DNA from: Lentibacter sp.
GTDB taxonomy: Bacteria; Pseudomonadota; Alphaproteobacteria; Rhodobacterales; Rhodobacteraceae
Reading direction: 5' to 3'
Length of the DNA stretch: 37,723 nt
Assembly: GCA_016744435.1 (NCBI GenBank)
Contig: JADGEJ010000035.1
Span: 1 to 37,723, forward strand
Under the pieces are notes generated by a model. It saw only the letters and a list, made by a program, of their open reading frames with translations. It had not been told where the DNA came from and searched no databases. Below, one piece after another: positions 23,910-32,344 of the stretch. Every line of letters starts with the position of its first letter. Within the stretch, counting starts at the first letter, position 1. The translations under genes were made by a program, and so were the position numbers.

Positions 23910-24398
23910 ATGTTTGGGTGGTTCAAAAAACGTAAACAGGCCGAGGTGCCGCTGCTTGATGTGGTTGCGATTGCCCAAGAGGCGACACGCGGCATGCCGA
24001 TGCGCGCGCATGTACGGGGGCGGGCGTTACCGCAGCTGCTTGAGTTGCTTGAGAAACGCATAGCTGCACATGAGGCCGAGGCACATGCGCCCTTCACGCC
24101 CGAGCAACGCGCCGAAATGCGCGAGATTTTCACCGAGGAAGTCACCGGAGCTGCGCCCAAGGCAGGAGGCCCTGCGCCGCATGCGCCTGACGCGGGCCAT
24201 CAGGGCCACATTGAAGGCATCGTCGCGGCGGCGTTTGACACCGAGTTTGACGGCACTCCGGCCCGTGCTTTGGCGGTGGCCGATGCTGCGCGCGCCGATG
24301 TGCAGCTTTACCTTGCGCGCGAAGAACTGGCCGAGCCTGCGCTTGTGGCCGCGGGCGAACGCGCCATTGCCGAGCATATGGCTGCGGTTTTGCGCTAA
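23910..24398 (+). CDS. Conserved hypothetical protein between rlmH and gpmI
   Basis: The 162-residue, Ala/Glu-rich protein has a basic start (MFGWFKKRKQ) but no signal peptide or membrane segment. It has helical charged stretches (PQLLELLEKRIAAHEAEA, FTPEQRAEMREIFTEEV) and a Pro/His-rich linker near residues 83-98. No family is recognised. The ribosome site is weak. It lies 29 bases after rlmH and is probably part of the same transcript. Confidence 0.7.
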   Translation: MFGWFKKRKQAEVPLLDVVAIAQEATRGMPMRAHVRGRALPQLLELLEKRIAAHEAEAHAPFTPEQRAEMREIFTEEVTGAAPKAGGPAPHAPDAGHQGHIEGIVAAAFDTEFDGTPARALAVADAARADVQLYLAREELAEPALVAAGERAIAEHMAAVLR

Positions 24399-24465
24399 CA
24401 GGTTCGTATTTATTACGAACAGGTTCGTATTTATTACGAACAGGTTGGTGCATTTGCGCTAACAG
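24399..24465 (+). repeat. Palindromic tandem repeat flanked by a 13-base duplication
   Basis: Two identical 21-base units (24399-24419, 24420-24440) each contain gttcgta-tttat-tacgaac, a hairpin with 7-bp arms. A partial third unit, caggttggtg, follows. The block is flanked by tttgcgctaacag at 24389-24401 and again at 24453-24465. The first flank includes the stop codon of the hypothetical gene. The AT-rich units stand out from the GC-rich surroundings. Confidence 0.85.
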
Positions 24466-24528
24466 CGCTGGGGGCGGTTGCCCCGCTGCCGCGCAGGGCT
24501 TACATCCGTCTTCAAAGAGGATCGAGCT

Positions 24529-26049
24529 ATGAACACCCCAAAACCCGTAGTGCTGTGTATTCTAGATGGCTGGGGCCATTCTGACAGCCACGAGGCCAAT
24601 GCGCCTTATCTGGCAGACACTCCGAATTATGACCGCCTCAAAGCGTCTTGCCCCGCCAACGTCCTGATAACCCATGGCCCTGACGTGGGCCTGCCAAGCG
24701 GGCAAATGGGCAACTCGGAAGTGGGCCACACCAACATTGGCGCGGGCCGCGTTGTGGCGATGGACCTGGGCCAGATTGACCTCGCGATTGAAAGTGGCAC
24801 TTTCTTTGAGGAAGAGGCTTTGCTGGCGTTTATCGCCAAGCTCAAAGCGACGGGCGGCACCGCGCATTTGCTTGGGCTGGTGTCTGACGGCGGCGTACAC
24901 GGCCACCTGAGCCACATCATCGCGGCAGTGAAGGTTATCGCGAGTGCGGGCGTTCCTGTCTGCCTTCATGCGATAAGCGACGGGCGCGATGTTGCGCCAA
25001 AGTCGGCCTATGGCTACTTCGCGACACTGCAAGAGGCGCTGCCTGAAGGCGCGCGCATTGGCACGCTGACGGGGCGTTATTTTGCGATGGACCGTGACAA
25101 CCGCTGGGAGCGGGTTGGCGAGGCTTTTGAAGCCATGGTCCACGGCAAAAGCGGCTACACGGCGATGGATGCCCATAGCGCGATTTCGAATGCCTACAAC
25201 CGCTCAGAGACGGATGAGTTTATCTCGGCCACAGTGCTGCGCGGCTATGAGGGCATGGAGGATGGCGACGGTCTGTTTTGCCTCAACTTCCGTGCTGACC
25301 GTGCACGCGAGATACTGGCGGCAATCTGCGCGCCGGAGTTTGACGCCTTTGGTGTGGGCACGCGGCCAGTGTTTGCTGCGACGCTGGGTCTGGTGGAATA
25401 CTCTGACGCGCATAATGAATACATGGGCACGGTGTTCCCCTCTCGCGAGATCATCAATACGCTGGGGGCTTGGGTCTCAAAGCAAGGCCGCAGGCAGTTT
25501 CGCTTGGCGGAGACAGAGAAATACCCGCATGTGACATTCTTCCTCAACGGGGGTGTCGAAACGCCCTATGAGGGCGAGGAACGCTACATGGCGCAAAGCC
25601 CGAAAGTGGCGACCTATGACATGCAGCCAGAGATGAGTTCTGTTGAGGTGACAGACGCTTTTGTCGGGGCGATTGAGGCTGGGTTTGACATGATCGTGAC
25701 GAACTATGCCAACCCCGATATGGTTGGCCATACGGGCGACTTGAAGGCCGCTATCAAGGCCTGCGAAGCCGTCGATGAGGGCCTTGGCCGCGTTATGGCA
25801 GCGCTTGAAAAAGCTGGCGGTGCGATGATCGTGACGGCTGACCATGGCAATTGTGAGGTCATGGTTGATCCGAAGACAGGTGGGCCGCACACCGCGCATA
25901 CGACAAACCCGGTGCCTGTGTTGTTGTTTGGCGGCCCGAAGGGTGCAAAGCTGCGGCAAGGACGGTTGAGTGATCTGGCACCAACAATATTGGAACTGAT
26001 GAACCTTGAGCAACCCGCAGAAATGACCGGAGAGAGCCTGATCGAATGA
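24529..26049 (+). CDS. gpmI: 2,3-bisphosphoglycerate-independent phosphoglycerate mutase
   Basis: It interconverts 3- and 2-phosphoglycerate in glycolysis and gluconeogenesis using two metal ions. The ATG at 24529 has AGAGGA upstream; the open frame back to 24478 has no protein-like sequence. It has 506 residues. Motifs: VVLCILDGWGHS (metal Asp, residues 7-18), GQMGNSEVGHTNIGAGR with the catalytic Ser, AISDGRDVAPKSA, FRADRAREI, NYANPDMVGHTGD and VTADHGNCE (metal His/Asp). It overlaps the following EnvC-like gene by 4 bases (ATGA). Confidence 0.97.
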   Translation: MNTPKPVVLCILDGWGHSDSHEANAPYLADTPNYDRLKASCPANVLITHGPDVGLPSGQMGNSEVGHTNIGAGRVVAMDLGQIDLAIESGTFFEEEALLAFIAKLKATGGTAHLLGLVSDGGVHGHLSHIIAAVKVIASAGVPVCLHAISDGRDVAPKSAYGYFATLQEALPEGARIGTLTGRYFAMDRDNRWERVGEAFEAMVHGKSGYTAMDAHSAISNAYNRSETDEFISATVLRGYEGMEDGDGLFCLNFRADRAREILAAICAPEFDAFGVGTRPVFAATLGLVEYSDAHNEYMGTVFPSREIINTLGAWVSKQGRRQFRLAETEKYPHVTFFLNGGVETPYEGEERYMAQSPKVATYDMQPEMSSVEVTDAFVGAIEAGFDMIVTNYANPDMVGHTGDLKAAIKACEAVDEGLGRVMAALEKAGGAMIVTADHGNCEVMVDPKTGGPHTAHTTNPVPVLLFGGPKGAKLRQGRLSDLAPTILELMNLEQPAEMTGESLIE

Positions 26050-27185
26050 GCTTGCGCGCTTGCCTTACTGTCGCGGCCCTTTTGTGGGGACCGGCGGCAT
26101 TTGCCCAAGAGCTGGCCCCCGCGGCGGCGGCTCAGGCTGCGCTTGAGCAAGTGCAAAAGGCAGAGGTAGCCTTGGACAAAGCCAAGGGCGGGCGTGACCG
26201 CGTGGCAGCCCTAAGCCAAACAGTGCGCGCCTTTGAGGCCGGTCTGGGCGCTGTGCGCTCCGGGCTTCGGCGTGTTACCATCCGCGAGCGCCAGTTGAGC
26301 CTTGAGCTGACAGCGCAGGAAGAAGAGATCGCGCAGCTTTTGTCGGTGTTGCAAGCGCGGGGGCGGGCAGGCTCGCCGAGCCTGTTTTTGCACCCTAAAG
26401 GCCCGCTGGGCACCGCGCGCGCTGGCATGATCGTAACCGAAATGACGCCAGCACTGTCGCTTCAGGCGGCAGAGTTGCGCGAAAAGCTTGTGGAGGTCAG
26501 CACGCTGCGCCACCTTCAAACGAGCGCTGAAGACACCCTGCGAAAGGGGCTGACTGGCGTGCAGACCGCGCGTATTGAGCTGAACCAAGCCATTGCCGAC
26601 CGCGTGGACTTGCCCAAAAAGTTTATCGAAGATCCGGTAAAGACCGCGCTGCTCATCGCGACGTCAGACACGCTGGACAGCTTTGCCACCAGCCTGTGGC
26701 AGATCAGTGGTGGGCCGGTTGAAAACGTCAACGAGAACATCAATGCTCGCAAGGGCAGCCTCGCGTTGCCTGTGGCTGGGCGCATCTTGCGCCGCGCGGG
26801 CGAGGCCGATGCAGCAGGCATCAAACGCGAGGGCATACTCATCGCGACGCGCCCGCGTGCGCTGGTTGTGAGCCCCGTCGCGGCGACAGTGCGCTATCAA
26901 GGCCCTCTGCTGACCTTCGGAAACGTGATGATCCTTGAGCCACAAAACGGGTTGCTGATGGTGTTCGCGGGGCTTGATGTGGTGTATGGCACTACCGGAG
27001 ACGTGCTGGTAGAAGGTGCGCCTATTGGTTTGATGGGCGGTCAAGACGCGGCCGTCGGCGAAATTTTGACCCAAGTTGAGAATGGGGCTGGAAGTGATCT
27101 TTCAGAAACGCTCTACTTGGAAGTCAGAGAAGACAACACGCCGGTGAACCCTGAGGGTTGGTTCCGGTCAGCAAAGGATAACTGA
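26046..27185 (+). CDS. EnvC-like murein hydrolase activator (degenerate M23)
   Basis: The 379-residue protein has a signal peptide ending AAFAQ (about residue 20). Long coiled-coil regions (about 25-100 and 140-190, e.g. ALEQVQKAEVALDKAKGG) follow, then a C-terminal LytM/M23-like domain (GILIATRPRALVVSPVAATV, LLTFGNVMILEP). The zinc ligands expected as HxxxD and HxH are not seen; the second should lie in the LLMVFAGLDV region. It is therefore probably a catalytically dead activator of cell-division amidases, as EnvC is. It is coupled to gpmI by a 4-base overlap and lies 3 bases before ctpA. This gpmI-envC-ctpA order is common in proteobacteria. Confidence 0.88.
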   Translation: MSLRACLTVAALLWGPAAFAQELAPAAAAQAALEQVQKAEVALDKAKGGRDRVAALSQTVRAFEAGLGAVRSGLRRVTIRERQLSLELTAQEEEIAQLLSVLQARGRAGSPSLFLHPKGPLGTARAGMIVTEMTPALSLQAAELREKLVEVSTLRHLQTSAEDTLRKGLTGVQTARIELNQAIADRVDLPKKFIEDPVKTALLIATSDTLDSFATSLWQISGGPVENVNENINARKGSLALPVAGRILRRAGEADAAGIKREGILIATRPRALVVSPVAATVRYQGPLLTFGNVMILEPQNGLLMVFAGLDVVYGTTGDVLVEGAPIGLMGGQDAAVGEILTQVENGAGSDLSETLYLEVREDNTPVNPEGWFRSAKDN

Positions 27186-27188
27186 GGT

Positions 27189-28523
27189 ATGAGAAAATTT
27201 CTGATGGCAGCCGGGATCGGCACGCTGGCCGGGCTCGTTGTGACAACGCAGGTGGCCGAGCCGCTGTTGGCGCAAGAATCAGCCAAGACAACCGACGTTT
27301 ACCAACAGCTTGACCTGTTCGGCGACATCTTCGAGCGCATCCGCGCGCAGTATGTTGAGGAGGTCGATGAGGGTGATTTGATCGAAGCCGCGATCAACGG
27401 CATGCTGACGTCACTTGACCCGCACTCAAGCTACTTGAGCCCCGATGCCGCCGCAGACATGCGCGTGCAAACACGTGGCGAATTTGGCGGGCTGGGCATC
27501 GAAGTCACGCAGGAAGACGGCTTTGTAAAGGTCGTCAGCCCGATTGACGGAACGCCTGCTGACGAGGCTGGCGTTGAAGCTGGTGATTTCATCACTCACG
27601 TTGATGGCGAAAGCCTGCTTGGCCTGACGCTTGACCAAGCTGTCGAGATGATGCGCGGGCCAGTTGGCAGCGAGATCATCATCACCGTGGCGCGCAAAGA
27701 CGCGGCTGAGCCTCTCGAAATTTCGATCATCCGCGACACCATCAAGCTTACGGCTGTGCGCTCGCGGGTTGAAGGCGAAACAGTTGTGTTGCGCCTCACC
27801 ACGTTTAACGACCAGACCTACCCAAACCTTGAAGCTGGCATCAAAAAGCAAGTCGAAGAAGCGGGCGGCATGGACAAGGTAAACGGCTTTGTGCTCGACT
27901 TGCGTAACAATCCGGGTGGCTTGCTGACACAAGCGATCAAGGTTTCCGACGCCTTCCTTGAAAGCGGCGAGATCGTTTCAACCCGTGGCCGCAACCCCGC
28001 CGATGGCGACCGTTTCAACGCGGTTGCGGGCGATCTGACCGGTGGCAAGCCGCTGGTTGTCTTGATCAACGGTGGCTCGGCTTCTGCGTCTGAGATTGTC
28101 GCAGGCGCGCTGCAAGACCACCGCCGTGCGATTGTTGTTGGCACCAAGAGTTTTGGCAAAGGCTCGGTTCAGACGGTTATGCAGCTGCGGGGCGAGGGCG
28201 CGATGCGCCTGACAACCGCGCGCTACTACACGCCGTCGGGCCGTTCTATCCAGTCGCTGGGCGTGTCGCCTGACATCGTGGTTGAGCAACCGCGCCGCGC
28301 CGCCGAAGAAGCGGAAGAGGCGGACGTCAAGTTCAAGGCACGCACCGAAGCTGACCTGCGCGGCAGCATTAGCAACGACAGCCTGACGGAAGACGAGATT
28401 GAACAGATCAAAGCTGATCAGGAGAAGGCGCTTGCCGCAGCCAAGCTGCGCGAAGACGACTACCAGCTTGCCTATGCTATCGACATTCTCAAGGGCCTGT
28501 CGGCGCTGGTTCCGTCGAAGTAG
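27189..28523 (+). CDS. ctpA: Carboxy-terminal processing protease (S41A)
   Basis: A periplasmic serine protease of 444 residues that cleaves proteins at their C-terminus. An N-terminal signal/anchor segment (residues 6-29) is followed by a PDZ domain (FGGLGIEVTQEDGFVKVVSP, DFITHVDGESLLG). The S41 core has GFVLDLRNNPGGLL, the catalytic Ser in INGGSASASEIVAG and the catalytic Lys in GTKSFGKGSVQT. The C-terminus is acidic and helical. GAGG stands before the ATG. Together with the EnvC-like factor it points to cell-wall remodelling. A strong terminator ends this run. Confidence 0.96.
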   Translation: MRKFLMAAGIGTLAGLVVTTQVAEPLLAQESAKTTDVYQQLDLFGDIFERIRAQYVEEVDEGDLIEAAINGMLTSLDPHSSYLSPDAAADMRVQTRGEFGGLGIEVTQEDGFVKVVSPIDGTPADEAGVEAGDFITHVDGESLLGLTLDQAVEMMRGPVGSEIIITVARKDAAEPLEISIIRDTIKLTAVRSRVEGETVVLRLTTFNDQTYPNLEAGIKKQVEEAGGMDKVNGFVLDLRNNPGGLLTQAIKVSDAFLESGEIVSTRGRNPADGDRFNAVAGDLTGGKPLVVLINGGSASASEIVAGALQDHRRAIVVGTKSFGKGSVQTVMQLRGEGAMRLTTARYYTPSGRSIQSLGVSPDIVVEQPRRAAEEAEEADVKFKARTEADLRGSISNDSLTEDEIEQIKADQEKALAAAKLREDDYQLAYAIDILKGLSALVPSK

Positions 28524-28550
28524 GCTCTTGCGGAGTGCAACATCAACAGC

Positions 28551-28580
28551 CGCGCCCTGAAAACGGGCGCGGTTTTTTTA
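28551..28580 (+). terminator. Intrinsic terminator after ctpA
   Basis: The 8-bp G/C-only stem ccgcgccc (28551-28558) / gggcgcgg (28566-28573) with a 7-base loop is followed by seven T. It lies 28 bases after the ctpA stop. Confidence 0.95.
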
Positions 28581-28683
28581 TGGCTGGGAATGATGGCCAG
28601 AACAGTTAGCTTGACGCATGCTTATCAGGCGCCGCCCGCGGCTGTTTGCGCCTTTTGGCTCAGTAAATTTTTAATCCGGTGAG

Positions 28684-29082
28684 TTACGCGGGGCTTATAC
28701 CGAGAAGCACCAAGTTGTAGATGACAGCAGCAGCGATGGACAGAGCGCTTAGAAGAAAACCGCCAGCGCGCCCGATTGGGCTATGGTTGGATACAGCCAA
28801 AGCGTAGCCGTGCATGAGGCGGCCCAGCATAAAGGCCGCTGCGATTGTGCCAACGACGAGCGGTGCGCCAGATTTGAGCTCGGCCAAACCCACAAGCAAA
28901 ATGAGCAGCGGCGCAAATTCTGTGAGGTTGGCATGGGCGCGGATCTTGCGGATCAAGGCTTCATCGCCGTTGTCCCCGAGTGAGCTGCCAGAGCGCCCGC
29001 GTTGCTTGATGACGATCCAGCTCAGGGCGAGAAAGAGAATAGCAATTCCGCAGGCGAGCAGAGTTGTGATTGGAAGCATCAT
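28684..29082 (-). CDS. MAPEG-family membrane protein
   Basis: The 132-residue protein has four hydrophobic segments (about 4-23, 57-72, 75-92 and 107-128). The MAPEG pattern is RKIRAHANLTEFAPLLILLV (E and the NxxE glutathione-site region) and LGRLMHGYAL. MAPEG proteins are glutathione S-transferase or peroxidase-like enzymes of the membrane. Its ATG overlaps the ArsR stop by 4 bases, so it is made with and probably regulated by that repressor. Confidence 0.92.
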   Translation of the reverse strand: MMLPITTLLACGIAILFLALSWIVIKQRGRSGSSLGDNGDEALIRKIRAHANLTEFAPLLILLVGLAELKSGAPLVVGTIAAAFMLGRLMHGYALAVSNHSPIGRAGGFLLSALSIAAAVIYNLVLLGISPA

Positions 29083-29405
29083 GATGTGGTGTCACTTTTC
29101 GAGTTGGGGAATGGGTGTGTTTCAGTGGCACAGCAAAGCCGTGTGAAGGCATCAGCTATGTTAGTAAGCGCCTCGAACCGTGGCTTCACCAGCGTTGAAC
29201 GGCCGAGGGCTTGGCGGGTGATAAGGCCCCCGAGCTCAAGCTCTCGCAGGTGATGAACGAGGGTCGAGGGCGGAATCTCAAGTTGCTTGGAGAGTGCGCC
29301 CGTCGAAATGCCTTCGCGTGCTTCTGGCAAAAGCGCCATGAAGACCTGCACCCTTGAAGGATGTGAGAGGGCAGAGCAAACGGTGCTGATGTCATGGTTT
29401 GTCAT
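29079..29405 (-). CDS. ArsR-family winged-helix regulator
   Basis: The 108-residue protein is a typical ArsR/SmtB domain: CSALSHPSRVQVFMALL, then recognition helices GALSKQLEIPPSTLVHHLREL and the wing LITRQALGRSTLVKP. Two adjacent cysteines (RLCCATE) near the C-terminus could sense metal or thiol stress, but the classic ELCVCDL metal site is absent. A perfect inverted repeat starts 9 bases before its start codon, pointing to autorepression of this gene and the MAPEG gene. Confidence 0.92.
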   Translation of the reverse strand: MTNHDISTVCSALSHPSRVQVFMALLPEAREGISTGALSKQLEIPPSTLVHHLRELELGGLITRQALGRSTLVKPRFEALTNIADAFTRLCCATETHPFPNSKSDTTS

Positions 29406-29413
29406 GAGAATGA

Positions 29414-29435
29414 TTAAACTAGGTTAATAGTTTAA
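29414..29435. promoter_or_regulatory. Candidate ArsR operator
   Basis: The inverted repeat TTAAACT (29414-29420) / AGTTTAA (29429-29435) with an 8-base spacer lies directly upstream of the regulator start codon at 29405, a usual place for ArsR binding. Confidence 0.6.
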
Positions 29436-29539
29436 ATGCAAGCACCCGGCACCAAACGCGCAGTCGTTTCTGAAAATGCGCATTGTGGCGGGCGAAGTGA
29501 TAGGCGAGAAAGGTACAACTGAAACGGGGGATATGGCCG

Positions 29540-30283
29540 ATGCTTGAGATTGTGGTTTTATGTGTCGCGGGCTTTGCCGCAGGGGCGTTGAACGCGGTGG
29601 CGGGTGGCGGCACATTTATCTCGTTTCCGGCGCTTGTTTGGCTTGGTATTCCGCCGATCATGGCCAATGCGACGGCAACTTTGACGGCCATTCCCGGGTA
29701 TGCGGGCAGCGCTTGGGCGTTTCGCAGCGACATCAAAGCTGAGGGGGCCATGAGCCTCAAGGCGATGTTTGCAATTTCGGCTTTCGGCGGGTTGCTTGGC
29801 GCGTGGCTGCTCACGGTCACCAGTGAGGAGGCCTTCGTCGGGCTTGTGCCTTGGTTGCTCTTGCTCGCGACTTTAGTGTTCGCCTTCGGGCCAAAGCTGT
29901 TGTCGCTCTTCGCGTCAGCAACGGGCATGGGCGTAACAAGTAGCAATGCGACCTTGTTTGCTGTCTCCGTCTATGGCGGCTATTTCAACGGCGGGCTTGG
30001 CATCATGCTACTGGCTGTTTTCGGGCTTATGGGCTTTCAAAACATCCATGGAATGAACGGGTTGAAGAACCTGCTGTCGTCGATTCTGTCGGTTGTTTCG
30101 GCTTTGGCTCTTGCACTGGCTGGGCTGATCGCGTGGAAGAGTGCACTTGTACTGGCACTGGCGACAATGGCAGGCGGATACGCTGGCGCGGCATATGCGC
30201 GAAAAATAACCAATATGGCGCTGTTCAGAAAAGGCATTGTGGCCGTTGGGCTGCTTATGGCGCTCATGTTCTTTTTGAAATGA
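29540..30283 (+). CDS. TSUP (TauE/SafE) family permease
   Basis: The 247-residue inner-membrane protein has about eight helices. The duplicated family signatures are [20 protein letters not shown] (residues 11-30) and [20 protein letters not shown] (about 137-156). The family exports sulfite, sulfoacetate or other small organic anions; the substrate here is not evident. Its stop overlaps a possible ATG of the next gene (rppH), so both are probably co-transcribed. Confidence 0.92.
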   Translation: MLEIVVLCVAGFAAGALNAVAGGGTFISFPALVWLGIPPIMANATATLTAIPGYAGSAWAFRSDIKAEGAMSLKAMFAISAFGGLLGAWLLTVTSEEAFVGLVPWLLLLATLVFAFGPKLLSLFASATGMGVTSSNATLFAVSVYGGYFNGGLGIMLLAVFGLMGFQNIHGMNGLKNLLSSILSVVSALALALAGLIAWKSALVLALATMAGGYAGAAYARKITNMALFRKGIVAVGLLMALMFFLK

Positions 30284-30288
30284 GGCAG

Positions 30289-30774
30289 ATGATGACCCCA
30301 GAAGAAATCGCGAAACTCCCCTACCGGCCCTGTGTTGGCGTTATGTTGGCGAATGCCAGAAATGAGGTGTTTGTTGGGCAACGGATCGACAGTGACACAG
30401 CGGCATGGCAGATGCCTCAAGGCGGCGTTGATGAGGGGGAAGCACCGCGCGACGCAGCCCTGCGCGAACTTTGGGAAGAGACAGGCGTTAAGGCGCATCT
30501 GGTGACGGTTGAAGCCGAAAGCAACGGCTGGCTGCCTTACGACTTGCCGCACGATCTGGTGCCCAACATCTGGAAAGGCCGCTACCGTGGGCAAGAGCAG
30601 AAGTGGTTCTTGCTGCGCTTCGCAGGACAGGACGCAGATGTGAACATCGCGACCGAACACCCTGAGTTCTCGGAGTGGCGCTGGCTTGTTGCGGGGGAGC
30701 TTGTAGAAAATATCGTTCCGTTCAAGCGGGCGGTTTACGAGCGCGTTTTGGAAGAGTTCGCAGCGCATCTGTAA
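30289..30774 (+). CDS. rppH: RNA pyrophosphohydrolase (Nudix)
   Basis: It removes pyrophosphate from 5'-triphosphate RNA and so starts mRNA decay. The Nudix box [20 protein letters not shown] lies at about residues 42-61 and fits GX5EX7REUXEEXGU. Upstream are [20 protein letters not shown] and WQMPQGG, downstream [17 protein letters not shown], all typical of RppH. Three ATGs are possible: 30280 (overlapping the previous stop), 30289 and 30292. GAGG at 30282-30285 favours one of the latter two. About 161 residues, normal length. Confidence 0.95.
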   Translation: MMTPEEIAKLPYRPCVGVMLANARNEVFVGQRIDSDTAAWQMPQGGVDEGEAPRDAALRELWEETGVKAHLVTVEAESNGWLPYDLPHDLVPNIWKGRYRGQEQKWFLLRFAGQDADVNIATEHPEFSEWRWLVAGELVENIVPFKRAVYERVLEEFAAHL

Positions 30775-30814
30775 CGACAGGTGGGTTTGCGCCTTGGCTT
30801 CGCCAAGTCGCCCC

Positions 30815-30859
30815 GCCGGGTGGCGCTGTGTCAGCTTTGCTGACACAGCGCCACCCGGC
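30815..30859. repeat. Perfect 21-bp inverted repeat with 3-base loop
   Basis: Arms 30815-30835 and 30839-30859 are perfectly complementary around ttt. A second small hairpin (cttgg-cttcg-ccaag, 30793-30807) stands just before it. It sits between convergent rppH and the exonuclease gene, with no T-tract. The form is that of a REP-like element or a bidirectional transcript end. Confidence 0.9.
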
Positions 30860-30931
30860 TATGCCCAACGCAAATGTGGGCATCTTTGATGCACGGCTTT
30901 GGGGCGGGAGGTCCCCGTTAGGCGGTATGGC

Positions 30932-32344
30932 CTAATTTAGGTCTTCTAGAAGCCGCCCGTGTTTGCGGGTTTGTTCGATGACAGCGCCGAAAGTGGTGAA
31001 GCCGCGCGAGGCCAGCATGGGCAGCATCTTGCACAAAACCTCTGCAGTTGCGACGGCGTCGCCAAGGGCGGTGTGGCGTAGCTCTGGCGGGATGCTGACA
31101 CCGAGGCGATCACATAATGCATCGAGAGTATGGACCTCGCTTGCGCCGAAGAGAACCGCCGACAGCAACACCGTGTCGAGGATCGGGTGATCCCACTCAA
31201 CGCCTGTTTCTCGGCGGTGACGGCGCAGAAAGGCCATGTCAAACGGGGCGTTGTGGGCCACGATCACAGCATCGCGCGCGAAGGTGTGAAACTGACGCGC
31301 CGCCACGTGAATGTCAGGTGCATCGGCAACCATTTCGTTGGTGACCTTATGCACTTTGGTTGATGCCGCGGGGATCTTCATTCCTGGGTTGACCAGTTGG
31401 TTGATACTTTCGCCCGCAACCATTTTGCAGTTCACAACACGCACTGCTCCGATCTGGACGATCTCGTCTTTGTGCGGCAGTAGCCCCGTGGTCTCGGTGT
31501 CAAACACGGCGTAGGTCAGCGCTTGAATGGGCATTTCATCGAAGGCTTGATCGCCGGATTGATCCATCAAATCAAAGTCATAAATCAGCGGGCGGGCGGC
31601 ATCAGGGGTGATGCGCGCATGGGCGTCATCAATCAGGATCATGTAGCCGGGCGCATGGCCTAGCGGCTTGAGGCGTGCGTTGAACGCCAGCTTGCCCTCC
31701 GTGCCGCGAGCTTCAAAACTGATCTCGGAACCGCTCTCGGCAAGGCTTGTGTGGGCGGCGAGAAGTGTGTCGCGCTCAAAGTAGTCAAAGATCGAGGCGT
31801 TGAGGCGCGGCACGTGAATCTGGGCAAGCGCTTCGGCGGCCTGACCGTCGTAAAGCACGATCTGATGCGCTGGGTTGACCAACACCATGGCCATCGGGAT
31901 CTCTGTGAGTAGGGCGGTGAGGCGGTCTTTCTCGGCGGTCAGGCGGGCCGTCTCACTCGCGACAGCCTGAGCGGCGCCGAGGGTGCTTTGCGAGAGCTGG
32001 CCCGCGACGGCTTGGGCGGCTGGGGCAAGGTCGCCCAAGTAGCGGGCTTGGTGCGTGTCCATCGTCACATCAACGCCGGCGTGTGCACCCGTGCGCAGGG
32101 TGGCGGCGAGGCGTTCTATGGGCTTGGAGACGTTCTCGTCAAACAACAGCCAGATGCCAACGATGAGAGCAAGAAGCCCGAAGCCAGCGAGGATGCCCGC
32201 GAAGACAAAGCCTGTTGCCAGATCGCTCTGAGCTGAACGGTGATACCCGAGGTAAAGCGCGCCGATCACCAGCGCGATGCTGGCCAGCGCCATGAAGGTA
32301 AAAAAGAGCAGAACCCGCAGGCGAAGAGAGAGGCGCGTGAACAT
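30932..32344 (-). CDS. Membrane HAMP-PAS-DEDDh exonuclease
   Basis: The product has 470 residues. Two N-terminal membrane helices (about 11-33 and 44-67) are followed by a HAMP-like segment (NVSKPIERLAATL, 71-83), a coiled coil, and a PAS domain (about 150-235: LLTEIPMAMVLVNPAHQIVL). The C-terminal DnaQ-type 3'-5' exonuclease domain shows VFDTETTGLLP (ExoI), VAHNAPFDMAFL (ExoII) and HTALGDAVATAE (ExoIII, DEDDh). The combination of a membrane sensor and a nuclease is unusual but recurs next to actP genes. The substrate is unknown; hydrolysis of short RNA or DNA near the membrane is only a guess. It overlaps the upstream gene's stop by one base. Confidence 0.9.
   Translation of the reverse strand: MFTRLSLRLRVLLFFTFMALASIALVIGALYLGYHRSAQSDLATGFVFAGILAGFGLLALIVGIWLLFDENVSKPIERLAATLRTGAHAGVDVTMDTHQARYLGDLAPAAQAVAGQLSQSTLGAAQAVASETARLTAEKDRLTALLTEIPMAMVLVNPAHQIVLYDGQAAEALAQIHVPRLNASIFDYFERDTLLAAHTSLAESGSEISFEARGTEGKLAFNARLKPLGHAPGYMILIDDAHARITPDAARPLIYDFDLMDQSGDQAFDEMPIQALTYAVFDTETTGLLPHKDEIVQIGAVRVVNCKMVAGESINQLVNPGMKIPAASTKVHKVTNEMVADAPDIHVAARQFHTFARDAVIVAHNAPFDMAFLRRHRRETGVEWDHPILDTVLLSAVLFGASEVHTLDALCDRLGVSIPPELRHTALGDAVATAEVLCKMLPMLASRGFTTFGAVIEQTRKHGRLLEDLN

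Noticed and set aside
24399-24465. Possible CRISPR array
   Set aside because: The units are directly adjacent without spacers, there are only two, and no cas genes are near.
24562-25176. 204-residue antisense frame within gpmI
   Set aside because: Shadow of gpmI codon bias; the gpmI motifs lie across the same bases.
30037-30846. 269-residue open frame on the minus strand
   Set aside because: Antisense to the TSUP and rppH genes, both of which have clear family motifs.
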